Source of the DNA: Dehalococcoidia bacterium
GTDB taxonomy: Bacteria; Chloroflexota; Dehalococcoidia; GIF9; UBA5629
Reading direction: 5' to 3'
DNA: 5,114 nt
Assembly (NCBI GenBank): GCA_016927965.1
Contig: JAFGLP010000033.1
Span: 1-5,114, forward strand
The notes under the pieces were generated by a model. It was not told where the DNA came from. It was given only the letters and a program-made list of their open reading frames with translations, and made no database searches. Position 1 is the first letter of the stretch. Each line of letters begins with the position of its first letter. The position numbers were made by a program, and so were the translations under genes. This document shows positions 1 through 4,767 of this stretch, piece by piece.

Positions 1-40
1 ATACGTAAATACCCCATTACCTTAGTACTATATCCATCCC

Positions 41-58
41 GTACCTAATTGCTATTTA
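41..58 (+). promoter_or_regulatory. Copy 1 of an 18-bp motif shared with 3964-3981
   Basis: The sequence GTACCTAATTGCTATTTA here matches GTACCTAATGACTATTTA at 3964-3981 in 16 of 18 bases; only the two central bases differ. Both copies are intergenic. The second copy has an imperfect dyad (TAnnTAnTnAnTAnnTA), as expected for a dimeric regulator. A possible promoter lies at the same offset downstream of each copy: here TTTACT (55-60), an 18-bp spacer, then GATAAT (79-84). The repeat is seen directly; the operator role is inference. Confidence 0.35.
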
Positions 59-188
59 CTATTAACCTCCTGGATTAAGATAATATTAGAACCTTAGATT
101 ACTGATTTTAGTTAAACCTTTCTTTTTCATAAGTTGCAGTAGACCCCGATCAGGTCATCCCACTACTCCGGGGGATGGAAGGGCGGTT

Positions 189-241
189 GGAAAAATGGAC
201 AGGCGTGGTAGCGGTACCCCTCCCATGCCTGCCCATTTTCC
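189..241. repeat. Long imperfect inverted repeat
   Basis: The left arm at 189-208 (starting GGAAAAATGG, ending GGCGTGG) is complementary to the right arm at 223-241 (starting CCATGCC, ending CATTTTCC). The arms enclose a 14-base loop that contains GGTACC. Pairing is interrupted by one bulged A, one A-C mismatch and one G-T wobble, so an RNA copy would form a stable hairpin of about 19 bp. Confidence 0.55.
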
Positions 242-242
242 T

Positions 243-257
243 CAGGTATCATACCTG
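243..257. repeat. 15-bp palindrome CAGGTAT-C-ATACCTG
   Basis: This is a perfect inverted repeat of 7-bp arms around a single central C. It could be a dimeric-regulator operator, or part of the adjacent structured block. No T-rich tract follows, so it is not a terminator. Confidence 0.45.
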
Positions 258-464
258 TATTGAAAGCATCCTCTTTATTCCATTTAGATTCTTAGCCTTC
301 TAACACGCTGCATAGATATTATGATATGCCTTCAGTAATATAACCACCCTTCGCGCCATGCTGAATATATACGTGTGTCGTACAGGTTAATCTATAACAC
401 GGCTTACTAAAAGCATGCAAACTTAGGCAATACGGAACAAAATAATATATAATATGGCTTAAAA
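258..464. other. AT-rich intergenic stretch, no gene supported
   Basis: I see no coding region with a ribosome binding site here on either strand. A TATAAT hexamer at 448-453 could be a -10 element for the downstream lipoprotein gene, but no good -35 sits at the right distance (the nearest is TTAGGC at 423-428, 19 bp away). Nothing else was recognised. Confidence 0.4.
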
Positions 465-481
465 TACAGCGATTTACAGCG
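465..481 (+). repeat. Direct repeat TACAGCG with a 10-bp period
   Basis: TACAGCG occurs at 465-471 and again at 475-481, so the two copies fall on the same face of the helix. The pair lies immediately before two adjoining palindromes and about 65-80 bp upstream of the lipoprotein start codon. The position suits a regulator binding site. The role is inferred. Confidence 0.4.
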
Positions 482-491
482 GGAGATCCCG
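480..491. repeat. Inverted repeat CGGGA-GA-TCCCG
   Basis: These are 5-bp perfect arms around a 2-bp centre. The element overlaps the end of the direct repeat by two bases and abuts the 22-bp palindrome that begins at 492, giving a dense cluster of symmetric sites upstream of the 546 gene. Confidence 0.45.
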
Positions 492-513
492 ATAAATTAT
501 AGCTATAATTTAT
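492..513. promoter_or_regulatory. Perfect 22-bp AT palindrome with TATAAT on both strands
   Basis: The half-site ATAAATTATAG is followed directly by its exact reverse complement CTATAATTTAT. The palindrome ends 32 bp before the ATG at 546. It contains TATAAT on the plus strand (504-509) and, by symmetry, on the minus strand (496-501), so it could be a -10 region overlapped by an operator. No convincing -35 lies at the usual distance. As RNA it would be a weak AU hairpin. Confidence 0.5.
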
Positions 514-545
514 ATATTCTGTTTCTGTAGCATCAGGAGTACTCA

Positions 546-1205
546 ATGAAATTACGTATTAAAGTTATTAATGTATTTGTGAGCACACTGGTCATATTGA
601 CCGCTATACTCACGGGTTGTACATCTTCACAGGGACAAACTATAGACAGTGGCTCGCTTGTATTTCAGGACGATTTCACTGATCCCTCCAGCGGCTGGTT
701 TATTTATAATGCCGACGATGCTAAAAGCGGCGGATATCAGGACGGAGCTTACAGCATAGGTTCCATTGGGAAAAATACGGTTATAGTTCTTAATCCGAAA
801 ACCAGGCAACAGCTTGCCAACTTCTCTGCGGAGGTCGATCTCAGGTCAACATCAAAGCAACCAGGAGCATTCATGGGTATTATTTACAGGCTAAATAATA
901 GCGGCATTTATTACAGGTTTGCCATTTCAGACAATCAAACATATTATGTCGGCAAACGTACGGAACTGGTTGAACTCGAGATCATGCCTAAGACACATTC
1001 AGAATCCATCAAGCCGGTCAATGAATATAACCATTTGAAGGTCGTTTGCAGTGGAGATAGCCATGAATTTTATGCAAACGGGGCCAAGCTGGGAAGCCTT
1101 ACTGATAATACTTCACTGTCAGGTGAACTGGGAGTAGCCTTCAGTAACTGGTCTCCTTCCGAGAACTTCACATTCACCAACTTCAAGTTATATAACTTAA
1201 AGTAA
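546..1205 (+). CDS. Secreted lipoprotein with a concanavalin A-like/DUF1080-type sandwich domain
   Basis: This 219-aa protein is predicted to be anchored outside the cell membrane. Residues 1-25 form a lipoprotein signal: basic MKLRIK, a hydrophobic core, then the lipobox LTGC with Cys25 as the lipidation site. After a short Ser/Gln-rich linker, residues about 38-219 look like one beta-sandwich of the concanavalin A-like or DUF1080 type. The signs are the opening 'LVFQDDFTDPSSGWF', alternating beta strands, the late 'NHLKVVCSGDSHEFYANG' (162-179) and the closing 'GELGVAFSNW'. Such domains usually bind carbohydrate or other surface ligands; no catalytic residues are evident, so a binding role is inferred. 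The start is supported by AGGAG at 535-539, 6 nt before the ATG. The gene stands alone on this strand and converges on the methyltransferase gene with a 38-bp gap, in which I see no clear terminator. A cluster of repeats precedes it. Confidence 0.85.
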   Translation: MKLRIKVINVFVSTLVILTAILTGCTSSQGQTIDSGSLVFQDDFTDPSSGWFIYNADDAKSGGYQDGAYSIGSIGKNTVIVLNPKTRQQLANFSAEVDLRSTSKQPGAFMGIIYRLNNSGIYYRFAISDNQTYYVGKRTELVELEIMPKTHSESIKPVNEYNHLKVVCSGDSHEFYANGAKLGSLTDNTSLSGELGVAFSNWSPSENFTFTNFKLYNLK

Positions 1206-1243
1206 GTATGTGAACTTATACGGTATTATGCACGTTCCAACTG

Positions 1244-2020
1244 TTATATGGACTCATCCGCTACACATCTGACAACAACAACATCGCTTATACATGGCAA
1301 CAAACGTGACAGCGCATCCAGTAATTTCAATAAAAGCTCAGTCACTTTGCGCGGTAAGCCGGCCAGAAAATCACCCCAACCAGGCATGCTGCACAACATG
1401 GACACGCCCAGGATTTTATCCACCACCAGGTATTCTTTCAGCATTTTCATGATAAGGTTAAAGTCAAATTTGACGGTGTGGTCAGCCGGTAATTCCCAGG
1501 GTAAACGCTCATAAGGATTGGCTATTCCGAGGATCTTTCGGCTCCAAAATATCAGTTTACCTATTTTAAAGCCAAGGCTTTCAAAATTTGCGATAGCTAT
1601 AATCACCTGCCCTTCCGGTTTAACCGCCTTTGCCATTTGCTCAATTGCTTTTCGGGGATCAGCAAAATGATCCAGCGCACCTTTACAGATAACCTTATCC
1701 ATCGAACCCGGCACTACCGGTATGCTCTCACCTATCGCCTGCAGGACAGCAGTATTATTGCCATCCATTTTAAGAGATTCTTGCGCATGTGTCAGCATTA
1801 CAACGGACGGCTCTAATCCTATCAAAACAGCGCCTGATTTTGACATGTTAACTATATCAATAGCCCTTCCGCATCCAACATCCAGGATAATTTCAGCCAG
1901 ATGAGGATCAGTCATTTCAATAGTAGCAGCATTCATTCTGCGCAGTAGAAATTCCACATCGGGCCTCAGCTTTTGAGGCAAAACATCTGCATCGTCCCAA
2001 TTAAGGTCAATTTTGTTCAT
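1244..2020 (-). CDS. Class I SAM-dependent methyltransferase
   Basis: This 258-aa protein has the Rossmann-type methyltransferase fold. Motif I is ILDVGCGRAIDI (45-56). The acidic residue ending strand 2 is Glu70 in IGLEPS. A motif II-like stretch follows (AIGESIPV 95-102), then the strand 4 region DKVICKGALDHFADP (108-122), and the post-motif turn VKPEGQVI (133-140). These resemble the UbiE/Methyltransf_11 group, which transfers a methyl group from S-adenosylmethionine to small molecules or lipids. The substrate cannot be read from the sequence. The C-terminal part (about 186-245) is family-variable and contains a leucine-rich helix (LLLKLLDALSRLLP) that might touch the membrane. Its ATG follows the mntP TAA with no intervening base and has no Shine-Dalgarno of its own within the end of mntP, so translational coupling is likely. 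A role in manganese biology is not implied by family. Confidence 0.85.
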   Translation of the reverse strand: MNKIDLNWDDADVLPQKLRPDVEFLLRRMNAATIEMTDPHLAEIILDVGCGRAIDIVNMSKSGAVLIGLEPSVVMLTHAQESLKMDGNNTAVLQAIGESIPVVPGSMDKVICKGALDHFADPRKAIEQMAKAVKPEGQVIIAIANFESLGFKIGKLIFWSRKILGIANPYERLPWELPADHTVKFDFNLIMKMLKEYLVVDKILGVSMLCSMPGWGDFLAGLPRKVTELLLKLLDALSRLLPCISDVVVVRCVADESI

Positions 2021-2590
2021 TTATTCTATCAGGTGAGTAATCAATATTCTGGCACCTATAACTATGAGCACAATACCGCCAGCCAGTAAAGCCCATCTTC
2101 CTATCCATTGGCTGGCCCGGCCTCCCAGCCAATAGCCTAAAGCAGTAATGAGGAAGGCCACCAACCCGATAATGACAGCCGATATAAGTATGTTGAGCTT
2201 AAGCACGGCAAATGACAGTCCAACCGCAAGGGCATCAATACTGGTTGCCAAAGCAAGGGTAAGTAGAGTAATCCATTTACTGATATCCACTGCTTTTGAT
2301 TCAGTTTTATTTTGAATAAATTCCCAGATCATTCTGCCGCCAATAAAAACTAAGAGAGCAAAAGCAATCCAGTGATCATAGTTCGAAATCAATTTGACTA
2401 CAGTTTGTCCAACCACCCAACCTATAATAGGCATCCCCCCCTGAAAAATACCGAAGGCTAAACCGGCACGTAAAATATATTTCCATGACCTGGTTGCGCC
2501 AGTTCCCCCTATTCCCAAGGCTACTGCGAAACAATCTGCAGACAGGCCAAACGCTATCAAAACAACGGAAAGAACGTCCGGCCAATTCAT
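2021..2590 (-). CDS. mntP: MntP-family manganese efflux pump
   Basis: This 189-aa integral membrane protein exports Mn(II) across the cytoplasmic membrane in characterised members of the family (formerly DUF204). It has the family length and two related halves, each with an Asp-containing signature: AFGLSADCFAVALGIG (Asp19) and ATSIDALAVGLSFA (Asp119). The conserved loop NYDHWIAFALLVFIGGRMIWE (70-90) closely follows E. coli MntP as I remember it. About six membrane spans are expected (roughly 6-26, 37-62, 73-90, 106-128, 132-155, 164-185). The first signature has Cys20 after the Asp where E. coli has Ala. The start is fixed by the family's usual N-terminus. No Shine-Dalgarno is visible, and a TGTTATACT extended -10 lies just upstream, so the mRNA may be leaderless. 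No yybP-ykoY manganese riboswitch is seen in the short upstream gap. It is followed directly by the methyltransferase gene. Confidence 0.93.
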   Translation of the reverse strand: MNWPDVLSVVLIAFGLSADCFAVALGIGGTGATRSWKYILRAGLAFGIFQGGMPIIGWVVGQTVVKLISNYDHWIAFALLVFIGGRMIWEFIQNKTESKAVDISKWITLLTLALATSIDALAVGLSFAVLKLNILISAVIIGLVAFLITALGYWLGGRASQWIGRWALLAGGIVLIVIGARILITHLIE

Positions 2591-2598
2591 ATTATAAA

Positions 2599-2607
2599 AG
2601 TATAACA
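2599..2607 (-). promoter_or_regulatory. Possible extended -10 promoter for mntP
   Basis: On the minus strand the bases before mntP read TGTTATACT, a TGn plus TATACT extended -10, then eight bases (TTTATAAT), then ATG. Transcription starting about seven bases after the hexamer would begin at or next to the start codon. No good TTGACA-like -35 is found 16-18 bp upstream. This would give mntP its own promoter separate from the lipoprotein gene upstream. Confidence 0.35.
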
Positions 2608-2657
2608 GATAAAATCAGGCCGAACCTTGGAACTAACTGCGAGCGTGCTCAGCCATT

Positions 2658-3716
2658 CTATTTTGCCGACTGGCGCTCCACAGCTGCAAGCAAATCTTCA
2701 TAGCTGATCATATTCGATACATCCCTGGTAAAACCAGCCAGTTTCTCATAGCTGCGGCGCAACTTGCACATGGCATCATAAATGGGACTGACGGCACAAG
2801 GGTCCTGCCCATAGATACCATGAAATGCAAAATATGCCTGGTTCAGCTTTCTAATAGTGTATCCCTGACGGAGAAAAAGCAGACGCCTGTTTTCCATATA
2901 CTGTTCAGCCTGTTCTATATTATTAGCTTTGAGCAATATATCAACATTTTTTCTGGTCTCTTTCATCTCCCTGTCAAAATTAAAGTCAGGATCTGGCTTA
3001 GCTATTTCAACATAGTTGGCCATGGTCTGATAATATCGGTTATAGACCTTATCACCAATTTCTTCCGCTATAATTCCGGCCAAAGTTTCGTTCATCTCGA
3101 TGACCTCAGGCGGCTGGCTCATACCAAGGCAATCCAGTAAATACCGAAAACCCAATGGCCGAAAAGCAAGATACTGATGTGCCCATTCCTCTGACGCTGC
3201 ATATATCTGGCGTCGTAAACTCATATCAGAGGACACAATGGCAGGGTATGCTGCACCGAATCCCCCTATTTCCACAACTATCGAAGATAAATTAAGCGCA
3301 TCAACCCCTTCTTCAATTGCTTCGATTTGAGATAAATTCAAATCGGGAGATAATAAAAGTCGGTCTAAATACGCAATCCTGTCTTTGGGTGAAACAACCA
3401 GCAGCAGAGGCGGCTCAGTTACCCTGGAATAAACAGCAGGAATTACCGTCATATTTTCTTCCTGCAATACACCTGCAATTTCCCCGTCGATATCATATAG
3501 GCATTTATCCGGACTCCTGTTAACCGGCGTAATCAGGTTCTTAATTTCCCAATCCACCAAGTCCAGAGAATATGGCCTGGCTGCTTCACGTATTTCCGCT
3601 TTTGTACGATTAATCTGGTTGCTGCTGTCAGGCTGCACCACAAAACCAGCATTACATGCAGTCAGCATAATAATCAGCGGGAATACTGCCTGAAAAATTT
3701 TTCTGGATGAAAACAT
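2658..3716 (-). CDS. Lipoprotein resembling a gluzincin peptidase with an altered metal motif
   Basis: This 352-aa protein starts with a lipoprotein signal (basic MFSSRK, hydrophobic stretch, lipobox LTAC with Cys21), so it should be anchored on the outer face of the membrane. The mature part is mainly helical. At 176-180 it has EEWAH in the context SEEWAHQYLAFRPLG, and about 30 residues later MNETLAGIIAEEIGDKVYNRYY (208-229). This layout resembles zinc peptidases with HExxH plus a downstream glutamate helix, such as the predicted aminopeptidase group COG4324, but the first His is a Glu here. The C-terminal stretch KLNQAYFAFHGIYG...SPIYDAMCKLRR (290-320) looks like a conserved family segment. 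Activity may therefore be lost or changed; the family assignment is from motif layout only. A weak SD (AGGGA) precedes the start by seven bases. It ends 67 bp before mntP. Confidence 0.7.
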   Translation of the reverse strand: MFSSRKIFQAVFPLIIMLTACNAGFVVQPDSSNQINRTKAEIREAARPYSLDLVDWEIKNLITPVNRSPDKCLYDIDGEIAGVLQEENMTVIPAVYSRVTEPPLLLVVSPKDRIAYLDRLLLSPDLNLSQIEAIEEGVDALNLSSIVVEIGGFGAAYPAIVSSDMSLRRQIYAASEEWAHQYLAFRPLGFRYLLDCLGMSQPPEVIEMNETLAGIIAEEIGDKVYNRYYQTMANYVEIAKPDPDFNFDREMKETRKNVDILLKANNIEQAEQYMENRRLLFLRQGYTIRKLNQAYFAFHGIYGQDPCAVSPIYDAMCKLRRSYEKLAGFTRDVSNMISYEDLLAAVERQSAK

Positions 3717-3760
3717 TTGAAAATCCCTGATTAAACTGGATACGGTGGACTTCCAGCAAA

Positions 3761-3769
3761 ATTATCACA
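3761..3769 (-). promoter_or_regulatory. Possible extended -10 promoter for the 352-aa lipoprotein
   Basis: The minus strand reads TGTGATAAT (TGn plus GATAAT, five of six matches to the consensus -10), placed 44 bp or more before the ATG. No clear -35 is visible. The predicted start would leave a leader of roughly 38 nt. Confidence 0.3.
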
Positions 3770-3960
3770 AATATACAAGTACAAGAGAAATTTTGCAGAT
3801 ATTCTTGTTGAAATGCAAACAAAATATCAGCCGTATTCTACTAACTTTAATGCAACAGCCAGCTTATCACATGGCAATAATAAATTTGTTAATCTCACAG
3901 ATTTCGTTTTCCGTTAGTACGATTATTATAAGAATATTTTTTCAGGGTACGCATTTCTGC
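3770..3960. other. AT-rich divergent intergenic region, no gene supported
   Basis: The 363 bp between the divergent lipoprotein and two-CW genes (3717-4079) contains promoters and short repeats but no supported gene. A GTG-initiated frame from 3745 to 4050 exists but lacks a ribosome binding site and overlaps the promoter elements. TTAGTAC occurs at 3914-3920 and 3961-3967, and also at 22-28 in the left intergenic region. Confidence 0.45.
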
Positions 3961-3963
3961 TTA

Positions 3964-3981
3964 GTACCTAATGACTATTTA
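3964..3981 (+). promoter_or_regulatory. Copy 2 of the 18-bp motif
   Basis: GTACCTAATGACTATTTA has an imperfect dyad centred on the G (TAnnTAnTnAnTAnnTA) and matches 41-58 in 16 of 18 positions. It lies about 100 bp before the two-CW start codon. It is directly followed by the ATGCGC/GCGCAT dyad. A regulator binding site is inferred. Confidence 0.4.
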
Positions 3982-3996
3982 TGCGCTTTTGCGCAT
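3981..3996. repeat. Dyad ATGCGC-TTTT-GCGCAT
   Basis: These are six-base perfect arms around TTTT, followed by TTTAG. The element could be an operator or a short hairpin. It shares its first base with the end of the 18-bp motif and lies upstream of the likely two-CW promoter. The following T-run is short, and no gene on the plus strand ends here, so a terminator role is unlikely. Confidence 0.45.
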
Positions 3997-4009
3997 TTTA
4001 GTATTAAGC

Positions 4010-4037
4010 TTGAAAACGGATGCCTTATTGCAATACT
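4010..4037 (+). promoter_or_regulatory. Probable promoter of the two-CW gene
   Basis: TTGAAA (4010-4015) matches the -35 consensus in five of six bases. A 16-bp spacer ending in TGC leads to AATACT (4032-4037), a -10 with four of six matches and an extended TGn. The predicted start near 4044 would give a leader of about 36 nt that includes the strong ribosome binding site. Confidence 0.45.
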
Positions 4038-4079
4038 GTTGCTAGCATGATAAACAGAAGAAATATAGGAGGCTCAATA

Positions 4080-4421
4080 ATGGCGCAGATGCTTGAAAAA
4101 GCCCCGAATTCAGTTAATGCCGGCTTATTTGCCGAATCCAGTAATTATTGGGCTGATAAGCAGCCATGCTGGGAAAAATGTCATTGTCCTGAAATGATCA
4201 AGGCTGATTGCCCTTCTGCAAAATATCAGTTTCTCCCCTGCTGGGAAATCGAGGGCACTTACTGTAAGCTGGATGATCACGGTGCCACAGGCAAAGATAC
4301 CAGTATTTGTGAAGTATGCCGTGTTTATAAAAAATACGGCAATGGAGAACCCGTAAGAATGAAGCTCTGGGGTAAGGGAATGAACGTTCATATCGCGGAG
4401 ATCGAAAAATCCAGAGTTTAA
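4080..4421 (+). CDS. Small cysteine-rich 'two-CW domain' protein
   Basis: This 113-aa soluble protein has eight cysteines: 30, 34, 36, 44, 54, 62, 77 and 80. Two copies of a P-C-W-E motif give the family its name: QPCWEKCHC (28-36) and LPCWEIEGTYC (52-62). They are followed by ICEVCRVYKKYGNGEPVRMKLWGKGM (76-101), which contains a CxxC. There is no signal peptide or membrane span, so it should be cytoplasmic. The cysteine layout suggests bound metal or an iron-sulfur cluster; this is inference, and I know of no established function. An in-frame ATG exists at 4020, but the true start is set by AGGAGG at 4067-4072, seven bases before the ATG at 4080. It has its own likely promoter and a strong terminator, so it is probably a single-gene unit. 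A sensor or redox role next to a ferritin-like gene would fit an anaerobe. Confidence 0.85.
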   Translation: MAQMLEKAPNSVNAGLFAESSNYWADKQPCWEKCHCPEMIKADCPSAKYQFLPCWEIEGTYCKLDDHGATGKDTSICEVCRVYKKYGNGEPVRMKLWGKGMNVHIAEIEKSRV

Positions 4422-4443
4422 AATCCTGTTCGCCAGGTTACAC

Positions 4444-4473
4444 AATGCCGGCCTGATTGGGCCGGCATTTTTT
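4444..4473 (+). terminator. Rho-independent terminator after the two-CW gene
   Basis: A perfect 10-bp stem, AATGCCGGCC (4444-4453) with GGCCGGCATT (4460-4469), encloses a six-base loop. A run of six T residues (4468-4473) overlaps the foot of the stem. It lies 22 bp after the stop codon and separates this unit from the ferritin-like gene. Confidence 0.95.
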
Positions 4474-4518
4474 ATCTGGATTAAATGTGACTTTTATTAC
4501 TTCCATGATTTCAAAACT

Positions 4519-4527
4519 TGCTATAAT
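4519..4527 (+). promoter_or_regulatory. Extended -10 promoter upstream of the ferritin-like gene
   Basis: TGCTATAAT is a perfect TATAAT (4522-4527) with a TGn extension. The -35 region is weak. The predicted start near 4534 gives a leader of about 230 nt before the ferritin-like gene. A second TATAAT occurs at 4550-4555, without a recognisable -35. Confidence 0.5.
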
Positions 4528-4587
4528 GGTCGCATATTAAAATAGCTTTTATAATGTAAATAATAGATTTATTATCAGGAGTGTGGC

Positions 4588-4680
4588 ATGGTAGTGATAT
4601 TGACAGGCAATGATATTCATATCAAATATGGAGAGACGATAAATCACCTTTTTCCCTCTCGTTTAAGTGCTGTTCAATAG
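4588..4680 (+). CDS. Possible 30-aa leader ORF with strong ribosome binding site
   Basis: This short frame encodes 30 residues starting MVVILTGNDIHIKYGE and ending LSAVQ, and stops at TAG. It has a well-placed AGGAG at 4577-4581, six bases before the ATG, stronger than the site of the gene downstream. An AT inverted repeat (ATAATA-GATT-TATTAT, 4560-4575) lies just before this site. It could be a real small protein, a regulatory upstream ORF, or the remnant of a decayed gene. The peptide has no obvious membrane segment or known family match, and no run of a single regulatory amino acid. Confidence 0.35.
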   Translation: MVVILTGNDIHIKYGETINHLFPSRLSAVQ

Positions 4681-4710
4681 TGCGTAGCTGAAAGCCCTCG
4701 TTATATTAGG

Positions 4711-4738
4711 GAATCTATTCAACAATATATGTAGATTC
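4711..4738 (+). repeat. Inverted repeat GAATCTA/TAGATTC in the ferritin-like leader
   Basis: Seven-base perfect arms at 4711-4717 and 4732-4738 enclose a 14-base AT-rich loop. The element lies about 17 bp before the GAGAGGA ribosome binding site and could form a weak hairpin in the leader mRNA. An adjacent CCCT/AGGG pair (about 4695-4712) would be a partly competing arm. Confidence 0.4.
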
Positions 4739-4767
4739 GGTTAATACAAGTTATTGAGAGGATTAAT

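Larger units (their letters stand above)
142..257. other. GC-rich cluster of inverted repeats (possible structured RNA or palindromic element)
   Basis: This block stands out as GC-rich inside AT-rich intergenic DNA and holds four inverted repeats in a row. They are GACC/GGTC (142-145 with 153-156), CATCCC/GGGATG (156-161 with 172-177), a long imperfect hairpin with arms 189-208 and 223-241, and the palindrome CAGGTAT-C-ATACCTG (243-257). The first two overlap at base 156, so they would be alternative pairings. The long arms pair over about 19 positions with one bulge, one mismatch and one G-T pair. No T-tract follows the long stem, so it is not a simple terminator. It does not match tRNA, tmRNA, SRP or RNase P core sequences that I can recall. 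A structured RNA such as a 6S-like RNA, or a dispersed palindromic repeat, are both possible. Confidence 0.4.

Noticed and set aside
175..303. 42-codon plus-strand frame starting at ATG 175
   Set aside because: It runs through the inverted-repeat cluster. The G-run directly abuts the ATG with no Shine-Dalgarno spacing, and the peptide has no recognisable feature.
319..546. 75-aa minus-strand frame overlapping the upstream region of the first lipoprotein
   Set aside because: It has no ribosome binding site, it runs through the palindromes and likely promoter of the 546 gene, and its composition is not protein-like.
2376..2585. 69-aa minus-strand frame inside mntP
   Set aside because: It is an out-of-frame shadow of mntP, which has a clear family match.
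2610..2630. Possible terminator after the 352-aa lipoprotein (AGG-TTCGG-CCT then GATTTTAT on the minus strand)
   Set aside because: The stem is only three base pairs and the T-run is broken, so it is too weak to call.
2591..2657. yybP-ykoY manganese riboswitch before mntP
   Set aside because: The gap is only 67 bp and lacks the conserved riboswitch core sequences I would expect.
3745..4050. 101-aa plus-strand frame from a GTG in the divergent intergenic region
   Set aside because: There is no ribosome binding site, the composition is AT-driven, and it covers the 18-bp motif, the dyad and the two-CW promoter.
4020..4079. 20-residue N-terminal extension of the two-CW protein from ATG 4020
   Set aside because: The AGGAGG at 4067-4072 sits seven bases before the ATG at 4080, and the extension overlaps the likely -10 promoter element.
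4588..4632. Mini-ORF peptide resembling the N-terminus of an aromatic amino acid lyase (ILTGNDI) or an ABC ATPase
   Set aside because: The similarity covers only a few residues and does not continue. No downstream remnant of either gene is visible in any frame.
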